64,000 nucleotides of DNA from Nocardia harenae NBRC 108248 (GTDB lineage: Bacteria > Actinomycetota > Actinomycetes > Mycobacteriales > Mycobacteriaceae), in contig NZ_BDBH01000012.1 in the NCBI RefSeq assembly GCF_001612885.1, forward strand, positions 1-64,000, given 5' to 3'. The position numbers were made by a program, and so were the translations under genes. This document shows, one piece after another, positions 51,185-59,474 of this stretch; positions within the stretch are counted from its first letter, which is position 1, and each line of letters begins with the position of its first letter. Below the pieces are notes generated by a model that saw nothing but the letters and a program-made list of their open reading frames with translations, searched no databases and had not been told where the DNA came from.

Positions 51185-52527
51185 CCGACAGCAATCCACA
51201 GGCAACGGGGACGGCGGATCAGGGATCGCTGAAGCGCTCCGTCGCGGCCTCGGCCATGGGCAATGCCACCGAGTGGTTCGACTACGGCGTCTACGCCGCC
51301 ACCGCCACCTACCTCACCGACGCGTTCTTCCCCGGCGAGCTCGGGACGCTCGGCACCATGCTCGGCTTCGCCATCTCCTTCGTGCTGCGCCCGCTCGGCG
51401 GCATGGTCTGGGGCCCGCTCGGCGACCGGATCGGCCGCAAGGCGGTGCTCGCCACCACCATCCTGCTGATGGCGGCCGCGACCGGCGCCATCGGCATCCT
51501 GCCGACGCACGGCCAGGTCGGCGTGCTCGCGCCGATCCTGCTCATCCTGCTCCGCGTGGTGCAGGGCTTCTCCACCGGCGGCGAGTACGGCGGCGCCGCC
51601 ACCTACATGGCCGAGTGCGCCGGCGACCGCAAGCGCGGCTTCCTCGGCAGCTTCCTCGAGTTCGGCACGCTCGGCGGCTTCGTCGGCGGCTCCGCGGTGG
51701 TGCTGGCCTGCCAGCTCGCCCTCGGTACCGACGCCATGCACGACGGGGGCTGGCGCATCCCGTTCCTGATCGCGCTCCCGCTCGGCTTCATCGGCTGGTA
51801 CCTGCGCTCCCGGCTGGACGAATCGCCGGTCTTCGCGGAGGTCGCCGCGTCGAAGGCGAAGCGGCCGCCGACCGGGCTGCGCGAGGTGCTCGTCACCTAC
51901 CGCCGCGAAACCCTCACGCTGATCGGCCTGGTCGTCGCGCTGAACGTGGTCAACTACACGCTGCTCACCTACCAGCCGACCTACCTGCAGAACACCGTCG
52001 GCGTCTCCGAGTCGACCACCACCGCCATGATGCTGATCGGCCAGCTGGTCATGATGGTGACCATCCCGTTCTTCGGCGCGCTCTCCGACCGGGTCGGGCG
52101 GCGGCCCATGTGGCTGGTCTCGCTGCTCGGGCTGATCGTCTTCGCGCTGCCGATGTACTGGCTCATGGGGCAGGGGATCGGCTGGGCCGTGCTCGGCTTC
52201 GTCGTGCTCGGGCTGCTCTACCTGCCGCAGCTGGCCACCATCAGCTCGACCTTCCCGGCGATCTTCCCGACGCACGTGCGCTACGCCGGCTTCGCCTTCG
52301 GCTACAACATCTCGACCGCGCTCTTCGGCGGCACCGCGCCGCTGGTGAACGAGGCCGTGATCGACGGCACCGGCTGGTCGCTCTTCCCGGCCGGCTACAT
52401 GATGGGCGCCAGCGTGATCGGGCTGATCGCCTGGTTCTTCCTGCGCGAGACGGCGGGCACCTCGCTGCGCGGCACCGAGGTGCCGGACGCCACCACCGAC
52501 GAGAACCTCGTGGTGGCGAAGGTCTAA
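51181..52527 (+). CDS. MFS metabolite:proton symporter, ProP/ShiA-like
   Basis: 448 residues from GTG 51181 with GGAAGGA upstream. Twelve hydrophobic segments. The MHS-family marks are visible: ATEWFDYGVYAATATYL at the start, LRPLGGMVWGPLGDRIGRKA in loop 2-3, and RVVQGFSTGGEYGGAATYMA after it. Members import osmoprotectants (proline, glycine betaine) or shikimate, citrate and other acids with protons. The upstream region with a CRP-type site and nested repeats suggests control by carbon or osmotic state. Confidence 0.9.
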   Translation: MTDSNPQATGTADQGSLKRSVAASAMGNATEWFDYGVYAATATYLTDAFFPGELGTLGTMLGFAISFVLRPLGGMVWGPLGDRIGRKAVLATTILLMAAATGAIGILPTHGQVGVLAPILLILLRVVQGFSTGGEYGGAATYMAECAGDRKRGFLGSFLEFGTLGGFVGGSAVVLACQLALGTDAMHDGGWRIPFLIALPLGFIGWYLRSRLDESPVFAEVAASKAKRPPTGLREVLVTYRRETLTLIGLVVALNVVNYTLLTYQPTYLQNTVGVSESTTTAMMLIGQLVMMVTIPFFGALSDRVGRRPMWLVSLLGLIVFALPMYWLMGQGIGWAVLGFVVLGLLYLPQLATISSTFPAIFPTHVRYAGFAFGYNISTALFGGTAPLVNEAVIDGTGWSLFPAGYMMGASVIGLIAWFFLRETAGTSLRGTEVPDATTDENLVVAKV

Positions 52528-52892
52528 CCCGCCGAGCCGGTCCGTGGCGGCGCCGGGATCAGCCGCCACGGGCCGCAGTTCACCGTGAGGAAGGCGACGT
52601 CGGTCGCCTTGATCTGCGCGCGCACCGGGGTCTTCCTGGTGAAGTCGTTGCCGATGACGTGGTTCATGTCGAAGAGATCGCCCTCGGTGGTCCAGAGCCG
52701 GCGCCAGTCGCAGCCGTACCGCTGGTCCTGGGTGCCCGGCGCCTCGTACCAGCCGGGCACGATCTCCTGGTTGACCAGGTACAGCCCGTCGACCGGGATG
52801 ACGGTCACCGGCTGGGCGGCCGCGGTTCCCGCGCCGACCAGGCTCGCGACGGACAGGAGGGCTCCGGCGACGAGCGCCGCTGTGGTGCGCAT
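52524..52892 (-). CDS. Secreted hypothetical protein
   Basis: 122 residues from ATG 52892. A signal peptide is clear: MRTTAALVAGALLSVASLVG, cleaved near AAAQP. The mature part has two Cys (RYGCDWRRL and VNCGPWRL) and the segment EIVPGWYEAPGTQDQRYGCD. This type of short exported protein is common in Nocardia and Rhodococcus and has no known function. It converges on the ProP-like gene with overlapping stop codons and is divergent from the cell-wall amidase (190 bp). Confidence 0.7.
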   Translation of the reverse strand: MRTTAALVAGALLSVASLVGAGTAAAQPVTVIPVDGLYLVNQEIVPGWYEAPGTQDQRYGCDWRRLWTTEGDLFDMNHVIGNDFTRKTPVRAQIKATDVAFLTVNCGPWRLIPAPPRTGSAG

Positions 52893-53081
52893 ACCCGTCA
52901 GATCTACCAGAGCGCTCGGGCATGAAACGCTGTTTTCGAGATTCAGGCCACACTGGATAGGGTTGGTCACGGTTCGATAACTTGCCTTGTTCGGCTGGGG
53001 CGGATGTTGTGACAGTGGCGTGTGGGTTTGGTGTGACCAATGGGAAGGGAGGGGCGTCCCGGTTCGGGGCGCCGACCGCAC

Positions 53082-54377
53082 ATGAAGCCGAGCATTCTGC
53101 GAATCACGACCCGCGTCGTCCTGGCGCCGCTCCTCACCGCGTCGGCGTTCGCGCTGGCCCCCGCCGTGCAGGCGCAGCCGAGCGCGGAGCTGGCCGGGCG
53201 CACCGTGTTCCTCGACCCCGGCCACGCCGGTACCGAGCACGACGAGGATCTCTCCCGGCCCGTCGACAACGGCCGCGGCGGTACCAAGCCCTGCCAGACC
53301 ACCGGCATGACCACCCGCAACGGGGTGCCGGAGCACACCGTCAACTGGGCGGTCACACAGCTGGTCAAGTCCTCGCTGGAGAGCCTCGGCGCGCGGGTGG
53401 TGCTCAGCCGCGCCGACGACACCGGCTGGGGTGGCTGCGTGGACGAGCGCGCCGCGGCGGCGAACCGCTCCGGCGCCGCCATCGCGGTGAGCATCCACGC
53501 CGACAGCGCCCCCGCCGACCAGCGCGGATTCCACCTCATCGTGCCGCAGCTGCCGATTCCCGACCCGGAGGCCGACCGGGTGCAGTCCGGCGCGGGGCGC
53601 GCCGCCAGCACCACCATGCGCGATGCCTATGTGCGCGCGGGGTTCTCGCCCGCCACCTACGGCGGCGCCATGGAGGGCATTCAGACCAGGGCCGATATTG
53701 CGGGCCCCGCGCTCACGCACGTCCCGGCGGTCTTCGTCGAGATGGGCAACGGGGCGAATCCCGAGGACGCCGCCGTGCTGGAGAGCCCCGAGGGGCAGTT
53801 GCAGCACGCCATCGCCATCACCACCGGCATCGCCGGGTACCTGCTCGGGCTCTCGCCGAGCAATGGTCAGCCCACCGAGCCCGCTCGCGCCGGGGCCACC
53901 CCCGCCCCCGGCACCGCGCCGGATACCGGCGCGCCCGGCGGCGCCACCTCGACCGCCCCGGCGGCTCCCGGGGCCGGGTTGCGGCCCATGGCCCCCGCTA
54001 CCACGCCGAATGCCGCGCCCGGCGGCACCGCCCCGGGCGACGCTCCCGGCACCGCGCCTGGTCCGGCGCTCGGCACCGCGCCGGGCGGCACCGCCCTGGG
54101 TTCCGCGCCCGGCGGCGCCCCGCAGACGGGGACCACCACCCCGGCCACGACGGGGGCGCCGACCGGGACGGCCAGAACCCCGTCCCTCCCGCGCGCCCGC
54201 GGCGTCGACCCATGGGCCTCCGCACCCCCCGGCCCGGCCAACGGCGCGATCGCCCAGGTCCTGGAGCTACTGCGCCCGCTGGCCCAGGCGCTCGGCCTGG
54301 ACGAGCGCGACATCACCACCGGGCTCATCGATCTCGCCTACCGGCTCGCGGGCGTCCTCACCAAGCCCGCGGGCTGA
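53082..54377 (+). CDS. Secreted N-acetylmuramoyl-L-alanine amidase (Amidase_3)
   Basis: 431 residues from ATG 53082. Signal peptide to about residue 32 (SAFALAPAVQAQP). The Amidase_3 zinc site is visible: VFLDPGHAGTEHDEDL (His), NGVPEHTVN (Glu region), SIHADSAP (His) and VFVEMGNGANPEDA with the catalytic Glu. It resembles the mycobacterial Rv3717-type amidase. After residue 260 comes a long Pro/Ala/Thr/Gly linker and then a C-terminal helical segment (NGAIAQVLELLRPLAQALGL and on). The last 48 codons are duplicated 2.54 kb downstream, so this end is part of the flanking direct repeat. Confidence 0.9.
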   Translation: MKPSILRITTRVVLAPLLTASAFALAPAVQAQPSAELAGRTVFLDPGHAGTEHDEDLSRPVDNGRGGTKPCQTTGMTTRNGVPEHTVNWAVTQLVKSSLESLGARVVLSRADDTGWGGCVDERAAAANRSGAAIAVSIHADSAPADQRGFHLIVPQLPIPDPEADRVQSGAGRAASTTMRDAYVRAGFSPATYGGAMEGIQTRADIAGPALTHVPAVFVEMGNGANPEDAAVLESPEGQLQHAIAITTGIAGYLLGLSPSNGQPTEPARAGATPAPGTAPDTGAPGGATSTAPAAPGAGLRPMAPATTPNAAPGGTAPGDAPGTAPGPALGTAPGGTALGSAPGGAPQTGTTTPATTGAPTGTARTPSLPRARGVDPWASAPPGPANGAIAQVLELLRPLAQALGLDERDITTGLIDLAYRLAGVLTKPAG

Positions 54378-54491
54378 GCCCGCGCCGCCGCGTTCACTAG
54401 GGTGGACCGAATGGCGGAGCGGATTCCCGTGCTGATCGTGGCCGGCTTCCTCGGATCGGGGAAGACCACCCTGCTGAACCACCTGCTGCGC
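54232..54491 (+). repeat. Direct repeat, left copy (260 bp)
   Basis: Bases 54232-54491 match 56772-57031 at 258 of 260 positions (differences at 54269/56809 and 54363/56903). The copy covers the last 48 codons of the amidase, the 33-bp gap and the first 27 codons of cobW. It marks the left edge of the 2.28-kb insert. Confidence 0.97.
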
Positions 54492-54581
54492 CGCGAGCCG
54501 GGTGCGATGTTCGTCGCGGATGCCGAGCTGGCGGGCGGTGCGCAGCCGCTCGGCCTCGCGCGAGTCACCGACGACGAATGA
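54411..54581 (+). pseudogene. Chimeric mini-cobW: P-loop start fused to foreign tail
   Basis: ATG 54411 begins a 56-residue frame. The first 27 residues are identical to cobW and include the P-loop GFLGSGKTTLLNHLL. After the end of the direct repeat it continues REPGAMFVADAELAGGAQPL to TGA at 54579. The tail keeps high third-position GC, so it was probably part of a real gene end. All GTPase motifs after the P-loop are missing. It retains the start codon and position of the original cobW, so it is likely expressed unless harmful. Confidence 0.85.
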
Positions 54582-54882
54582 CCGGCTCGGCTGCATGGCG
54601 CCGCGCTCCCAGCGCCTGCCGTGTACAGCCTTCTGGCCCGGCGTGCGGTCGATGACGGATTGGCCTGGAACGCGGCACATCGTCCTGTCCTCGGCCCGGC
54701 CGGGCGCTCGCGCGCCAGTACGCTCCGAGGTGGCACGGCCGGGTGCCGCGAGGCCCCGGCCGCGCTGATCGGTAAACCGGCCGTGCCGTCGCGGTGAACC
54801 CCGGATCGCTCACGCGGACGGGATCCCCACCCGCCGCGGCAGCACCGCTACCACGCGGACACCGACGGCCCGGTCAGAACGG
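54582..54882. other. Non-coding left part of the insert
   Basis: 301 bp with only short frames that overlap on both strands and no ribosome binding sites. I recognise no RNA, promoter or terminator in it. Confidence 0.5.
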
Positions 54883-55323
54883 TCAGCGGCAGAGCTGGGG
54901 GTAGAGCCCGAAGCTGACTCCAGCGAAGGGCTCGGGGTAGGGGAGGTCGTAGTTGTCGGTGAAGACCAGCTGGATGCAGCCGGTCGCCGGTTCGGCCGCG
55001 AGCTGGGCGAAGGATGCCGGGCGCCAGGTCGCGACGCCGGGCACGGTGACGCGGAAGGCGGGGTCCATGTTCGCGGTCATGGCGGCTACGGCGTCGGTCT
55101 GGGCGGTGTCGAGGGTGATCGCCAGATCGCCGGGGTCGGCCAGGATTTTGTTGTCCTGGTTGTAGATGGTGCCGTTGAGCGGTTGGACCAGCGCTGCTCC
55201 GCCACCGGGCAGGTCGCCGGGATGGGAGTGGTAGGTGAGGTCGGCGGCGGCAGGGGCAGCGCCGAAGGTCAGGGCGAGAGCGGCGAAGCCGGTGAGTGCG
55301 GCGAGGCGGGGGATGGTGACCAC
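54883..55323 (-). CDS. Secreted hypothetical protein within the insert
   Basis: 146 residues from GTG 55323, which follows GGAAGAAG. The signal peptide is VVTIPRLAALTGFAALALTF with a likely cut after AAPAAA. The mature part (DLTYHSHPGDLPGGGAALVQ and on) has two Cys (TGCIQL and the penultimate residue) and no domain I recognise. It resembles short exported actinobacterial proteins. A longer frame upstream looks non-coding. Its position inside the inserted DNA suggests recent arrival. Confidence 0.6.
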   Translation of the reverse strand: MVTIPRLAALTGFAALALTFGAAPAAADLTYHSHPGDLPGGGAALVQPLNGTIYNQDNKILADPGDLAITLDTAQTDAVAAMTANMDPAFRVTVPGVATWRPASFAQLAAEPATGCIQLVFTDNYDLPYPEPFAGVSFGLYPQLCR

Positions 55324-55849
55324 GAGGTACTTCTTCCAGGGGGACGGTGACCGGGGGACCCGGCCTGTTTCACCGGGCGGGCGAGCCATCCCGCGCGGTT
55401 CCGCGATCTGCGCCGGTCGTGCCCTTGCGGCCTTCGACCGACCACGGTCTGTGCCCCGACCAGCCCTCCTCGCCCCGGCCATCGACGAGCACCCGGGGCG
55501 AGGACTACAGCCACACCGTCCGATGAGCCTACGAGCGCCGCCCAGGCATCGTTACGACGGTGCACTCGCCGGGCCGCCACTGCGCGGGGCCGGTCCTCGC
55601 TGGTCAACGCGCCCGTGTCCGGCCTTGGGCGGCCGCGAAGCGGGAGATCCACTGACCTCAGCAGCACCCGCACCCCGGCGCCATGCGCTCGCGCAGCGCG
55701 TCCAGCCTCGGCGTCGGGCCGTTGGCGATCCGGTGCCCGCTGCGCTGTTCACGGCGTGGTCAGCAGACCTTCCTGCCTGTCGTAAAGCTGAGCTGGGGTG
55801 ATCGTGGTTCTCGTGGTAGTCTCATTGCACCGTCGGGTAGTCTCGCAAG
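55324..55849. other. Non-coding middle of the insert
   Basis: 526 bp without a supportable gene. At its right end GGTAGTCTC occurs twice 22 bp apart (near 55814 and 55836); the second contains TAGTCT, a plausible -10 for a leaderless transcript of the following GTG gene, and the pair may be a regulator site. Confidence 0.45.
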
Positions 55850-56155
55850 GTGGCTATCAAGCTCTACTACGCGCTGGCCCAGATGATGGCGACGGCCGGG
55901 ACCGAACTGACTCCCGAGCAGGTCGTGGCACTGATGCGGCGGTGGCTGGCCGGAGAGGTGCGCGCATGGGGCGAACCCGCCTACGACGCCGCCACCGGAT
56001 GGCAGATGTTCCAGCTGTGGATGCGCACCGACACCGGTCAGGCCGTGCAGGTCACCGGCCGGATCGCGCCGCCCGACTTCACCGTCGTCGATGTCCGGTC
56101 GCTGACGGCCACCGAGACCGCCGAATTCACTCAGTGGGAGAACTCCGATGATTGA
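55850..56155 (+). CDS. Small hypothetical protein of the insert, first of a coupled pair
   Basis: 101 residues from GTG 55850. The N-terminal part (MAIKLYYALAQMMATAGTEL then TPEQVVALMRRWLAG) is helical; the C-terminal part looks like a short beta sheet with Trp residues (WQMFQLWMRTDTGQAVQVTG). I do not recognise the family. The stop overlaps the next ATG by 8 bp. Two-gene coupling with a ribbon-helix-helix-like partner is the layout of toxin-antitoxin or plasmid maintenance genes, but no toxin motif is visible. Confidence 0.55.
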   Translation: MAIKLYYALAQMMATAGTELTPEQVVALMRRWLAGEVRAWGEPAYDAATGWQMFQLWMRTDTGQAVQVTGRIAPPDFTVVDVRSLTATETAEFTQWENSDD

Positions 56156-56510
56156 CAACACCACCCCCACCGATGACGTGACCCCCGAACAGATGGCCCG
56201 GATCGTAGCCCGCGCCCAGCGCGGGAGCGCGGTGCAGGCCGAGCCGGCTGCTGACACCGAGTCCGACGCCAGGCTCAAGCCGCGCTCAGTGAAGATGTCC
56301 GACGAGCTGGACCTGCGCGTCGGAATCCGTGCCGGCGAACTCGGGATGAGCAAGAGCGCCTACTTCCGCTGGCTCGCCCAGCGCGACCTCGAGGCCGCCT
56401 ACGGCGAGGAGCCGGAGATGGTGCCGCTGGCCGATGCGCTCGAGATCGCCACCCGCGCGGTGACCGAGGCGCTGGGCCAGTTGTCGCACCGGTCCGGCCA
56501 CGCAGCGTGA
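56148..56510 (+). CDS. Ribbon-helix-helix-like small protein of the insert
   Basis: 120 residues from ATG 56148. An acidic N-terminus (to about 38) leads into SVKMSDELDLRVGIRAGELG then MSKSAYFRWLAQRDLEAAYG, a beta strand and two helices in the order of CopG/MobC-type ribbon-helix-helix proteins. The C-terminal helix (DALEIATRAVTEALGQL) could form a dimer or bind the partner. It could be an antitoxin, plasmid copy-control protein or relaxosome accessory. No relaxase is present. Confidence 0.55.
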   Translation: MIDNTTPTDDVTPEQMARIVARAQRGSAVQAEPAADTESDARLKPRSVKMSDELDLRVGIRAGELGMSKSAYFRWLAQRDLEAAYGEEPEMVPLADALEIATRAVTEALGQLSHRSGHAA

Positions 56511-56771
56511 TCCCCTCGCCCGCACGGTTGCGCTCGTCGGCGCCGAAATCCCGCCGGCCGCAGCGGTACGCCGAGTGAATCGTCAGCCGCTCACCGACTC
56601 GCCCGCCCTTGAGCCTCCACTGCAACGCCCCAGGGTCGACGGTGCGGCCCTCCCACTCGGAACTGGTGGGCCTGCGACCGGGCGGTGGAATTGCGTTGGC
56701 TCCAGAACGGATAGTTCGTCAGCGTGATCGAGGCCCCGGTATCGACAGTTCCGTCGTGCCGGGGCCACCCC
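56511..56771. other. Right end of the insert, possible gene fragment on the minus strand
   Basis: On the minus strand two overlapping frames, if joined by one frameshift near 56650, would read as a single chain (TLTNYPFWSQRNSTARSQAH then EWEGRTVDPGALQWRLKGGR). It is not recognised and is open into the amidase copy on one side, so it looks like a broken gene. Confidence 0.3.
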
Positions 56772-57031
56772 GCCCGGCCAACGGCGCGATCGCCCAGGTC
56801 CTGGAGCTGCTGCGCCCGCTGGCCCAGGCGCTCGGCCTGGACGAGCGCGACATCACCACCGGGCTCATCGATCTCGCCTACCGGCTCGCGGGCGTCCTCA
56901 CCGAGCCCGCGGGCTGAGCCCGCGCCGCCGCGTTCACTAGGGTGGACCGAATGGCGGAGCGGATTCCCGTGCTGATCGTGGCCGGCTTCCTCGGATCGGG
57001 GAAGACCACCCTGCTGAACCACCTGCTGCGC
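56772..57031 (+). repeat. Direct repeat, right copy (260 bp)
   Basis: Right partner of 54232-54491, with 2 mismatches. It contains a headless copy of the last 48 amidase codons (PANGAIAQVLELLRPLAQAL to LTEPAG) and the start of the intact cobW. Recombination between the two copies would remove the insert cleanly and restore the amidase-cobW pair. Confidence 0.97.
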
Positions 57032-57985
57032 GCCGCGGGCGACACCAGGATCGGCGTGGTGGTCAACGACTTCGGCGCCGTGAACATCGACGCCATGCTG
57101 GTGGCGGGCCAGGTCGACGCCATGGTGTCGCTCGGCAACGGCTGCGTGTGCTGCGCCGTCGACCTCGGCGAGCTGGACGAGATGTTCACCCGGCTCACCG
57201 ACTCCAGGCACGCCGTCGACGTGATCGTGGTCGAGGCCAGCGGCCTGGCCGAGCCGCGCAACCTGGTGCGCATGGTGATCGGCAGCGCCAACCCGCGGCT
57301 CCGCTACGGCGGGCTGGTGGAGGTGGTCGACGCCGAGCAGTTCCCGGAGACCAGCGCCAGGCACCCCGAGCTCCTGACCCACCTGCGCCTCGCGGACCTG
57401 GTGGTGCTCAACAAGATCGACCGCGCCCCGGACGCCGACGCGGTGCGCGCCCGGATCGCCGAGACCGTCGGCCAGGTGCCGATCCACGCCACCACGCACG
57501 GCCGCGTCGCCCCCAAGCTGCTCTTCGACGAGCCGGTGCGGCGCCCCATCGACGGCCCCGAGCAGCTCAGCTTCGACGCGCTGCTCGCCGAGCCGGAGCA
57601 CCGCGGCACCGAGCCGCACACCCACCTGCACGACGAGTACCGCAGCATCGCCTTCCACAGCGAGCGCCCGCTGGACCCGCGCGCCCTCGTCGCCTTCCTG
57701 GAGGACCCGCCGGACGGGCTCTTCCGGGCCAAGGGCGTTGTGGCCGTCGCGGTGGCGGGCGAGCGCCGCAAATGGACATTCCACCTGGTCGGCAGGCACG
57801 TCTCGGTGGAACCGGTGCCGTTGGCCACCGGCGAGCGCCGCGCCACCGACATCGTCCTCATCGGCACCGGCCTGGACGAGCAGGCGCTGCGCGCCCGCCT
57901 CACCGCCACCGAGCACACCGCCGCCGAACCGCTGGACAGCGATGCCCTGCTCGGCCTGTGGCGCTACACCCCGGAGCCCGCCTGA
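56951..57985 (+). CDS. CobW/COG0523 family P-loop GTPase, metal chaperone
   Basis: 344 residues from ATG 56951. Motifs: P-loop GFLGSGKTTLLNHLL, VVVNDFGAVNIDA, the metal-binding GNGCVCCAVD (CxCC), VEASGLAEP, and the base-recognition NKID. A His-rich stretch HTHLHDEYRSIAFH near residue 220 could bind zinc. A CobW C-terminal domain follows. Such proteins deliver zinc or cobalt to client enzymes in a GTP-dependent manner. The neighbouring cell-wall amidase is a zinc enzyme, but it works outside the cell, so a direct link is unproven. The original promoter is separated from the gene by the insert. Confidence 0.93.
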   Translation: MAERIPVLIVAGFLGSGKTTLLNHLLRAAGDTRIGVVVNDFGAVNIDAMLVAGQVDAMVSLGNGCVCCAVDLGELDEMFTRLTDSRHAVDVIVVEASGLAEPRNLVRMVIGSANPRLRYGGLVEVVDAEQFPETSARHPELLTHLRLADLVVLNKIDRAPDADAVRARIAETVGQVPIHATTHGRVAPKLLFDEPVRRPIDGPEQLSFDALLAEPEHRGTEPHTHLHDEYRSIAFHSERPLDPRALVAFLEDPPDGLFRAKGVVAVAVAGERRKWTFHLVGRHVSVEPVPLATGERRATDIVLIGTGLDEQALRARLTATEHTAAEPLDSDALLGLWRYTPEPA

Positions 57986-58161
57986 TCTTGGCGTGTTCGG
58001 TCGGTGGCTGTCGCGTTCGGTGCTGGTGGCCCGGCGACACGCCGACAAGACTCGACCACGGGACCGCCGCGCCGGACCCGCGCAGCTCCGGCTCGTTCGC
58101 GGCGGTCGATTCGGCATCCAATGCTGTGGGCGCCGTATCGTGCGACCGATCGGAGAGCTTC

Positions 58162-58350
58162 GTGCAAACTTGCGAGAGCGCCACCGCCTACGTGATCGCC
58201 GCGCTGGAGGCCAAGGGGACCGCCACCCGCGAGGACTTCGACGTGAAGGCCATCGTGACCTCGGTACAGCGCGTGATCGACAGCTGGGACTTCGAGATCC
58301 TGGAGCCGCAGATGTTCTGGCGGATCGCGGCGAGCTACCTCAGGGTGTGA
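58162..58350 (+). CDS. Small conserved-looking hypothetical protein, 62 residues
   Basis: GTG 58162 follows GGAGAG at good spacing. The peptide reads VQTCESATAYVIAALEAKGT and ends WDFEILEPQMFWRIAASYLR then V. The composition is balanced, with helical segments and a Trp pair, unlike chance frames in high-GC DNA; I recall similar small proteins in other actinobacteria but no function. The 3' end overlaps the convergent AraC-type gene by 11 bp. Confidence 0.6.
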   Translation: MQTCESATAYVIAALEAKGTATREDFDVKAIVTSVQRVIDSWDFEILEPQMFWRIAASYLRV

Positions 58351-59344
58351 GCGGGGTCTGCTCCCGGCGCGCAGCCGACCAGCGCCGCGCCGCCCTGCGC
58401 ATGGAGGCCGCGTCCGAGTAGCCGAGCAGCTCCGCCTGGCGCGACCGGTTCACCGGCCCCACCGCCACCGCCCGGCGCAGCCGCGCGTCGCGGGCCCGGT
58501 CCAGCTCCCGGCGCCAGGTGGTGCCCGCCTCGGCCAGCCTGCGCTGCAGCGTTCGCGGGCTGAGCGCCAGCGCCCTGGCGACCCGCGCCAGCGAGACGTC
58601 ACCGTCGTCCAGGGCGCGCTCCAGCGCCGCGGCCACCCGCCGCGGCCAGACCGCGCGCAGCGGCGGCGGCGGTGGCAGCGCGTCGGCCAGCGGCCGCAGC
58701 ACCGCGGCCAGCACCGGGTCGGCGGTGACCAGCGGGAGCTCCATGTCCGGTGCCCGGAAGGTGATGCCGTCGTAGGCGGCGCCGAACTCCACCGCGCCGG
58801 TGCCGAAGGCCTCCCGGTACACGCCCTGCCTGGTCGGCGCCTGCTGCCGCAGCCCCACCTTGAGCGGCGTGATCGGCCCGCGCACCGCCCGGCGCGCCCT
58901 GGTGAGCGAGGCGATCAGCCCCCAGAGCTGGGTCAGGTCCCGGCCGGGGCCCTCGCCGTCGATCATGTCCAGGTAGAGCGTGACCTCGCGCTCGTTGTCG
59001 GCGAGCAGGTGGAAGCGGTGGTTGGTGGTGACCGCGGTGACGTACGGGTCGGAGGTGGCCAGCCCGGCGCCGAGCGTCGGCGCGGAGGAGAACAGGTAGT
59101 CGTAGAGGCCGAGGCTGCTGAGCTGGAAATTGCCGCCCACCCGCAGCGCCACGTCCGGGTCGTCGAGCGCGTGCGCGGCCACCTCCCACAGCCGGGAGAA
59201 GGTGGGGCTCGGCAGGTGGCCGGAGTCGCCGGTCAGCGCCCACTCCGGGAGCCCGGCCTCGCGGGCGAGCTTGCGCGGGTCCACCCCCGCCGAGGCGAGC
59301 TGCGCGATGACGAACCTGTGCAGCAGAATCTGATCCGTGCTCAC
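58340..59344 (-). CDS. AraC-family regulator with arabinose-binding-like (PF12625) N-terminal domain
   Basis: 334 residues from GTG 59344 (GAGGAG box). The N-terminal 200 residues match the group that includes OruR/ArgR-like and mycobacterial VirS regulators (FVIAQLASAGVDPRKLAREA, then LGLYDYLFSSAPTLGAGLAT). The C-terminal AraC helix-turn-helix is VSLARVARALALSPRTLQRR then LAEAGTTWRRELDRAR, followed by AELLGYSDAASMRRAARRWS in place of the usual second helix set. It is probably responsive to a small molecule. It precedes the molybdopterin genes on the same strand but is transcribed away from them. Confidence 0.85.
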   Translation of the reverse strand: MSTDQILLHRFVIAQLASAGVDPRKLAREAGLPEWALTGDSGHLPSPTFSRLWEVAAHALDDPDVALRVGGNFQLSSLGLYDYLFSSAPTLGAGLATSDPYVTAVTTNHRFHLLADNEREVTLYLDMIDGEGPGRDLTQLWGLIASLTRARRAVRGPITPLKVGLRQQAPTRQGVYREAFGTGAVEFGAAYDGITFRAPDMELPLVTADPVLAAVLRPLADALPPPPPLRAVWPRRVAAALERALDDGDVSLARVARALALSPRTLQRRLAEAGTTWRRELDRARDARLRRAVAVGPVNRSRQAELLGYSDAASMRRAARRWSAARREQTPLTP

Positions 59345-59474
59345 CCCTGCTCCTCGTCGCCGACGGCGGCCGGGTGGACACCCGGTCAGGCCCCATCCTG
59401 TCCGAATCCTGCCGGAGAACGACGGGGATGCCCCGATTCGTTGCCGAGCGGCGACCTGATCCGCCCGCAACGGC

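Larger units (their letters stand above)
54492..56771. mobile_element. 2.28-kb insert between duplicated amidase/cobW sequences
   Basis: The insert is bounded by the 260-bp direct repeats and separates an amidase and cobW pair that the repeat shows were adjacent. It holds a secreted-protein gene on the minus strand and an overlapping pair of small genes on the plus strand, plus about 1.1 kb with no clear gene. No integrase, transposase or terminal inverted repeat is visible. Single-crossover integration of a small circular DNA carrying the 260-bp junction is the simplest model. Confidence 0.6.

Noticed and set aside
54232..57031. Direct repeats as attachment sites of an integrase-driven element
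   Set aside because: 260 bp is much longer than a normal attachment core, no integrase gene is within the insert, and no tRNA gene is involved. Homologous single crossover is simpler.
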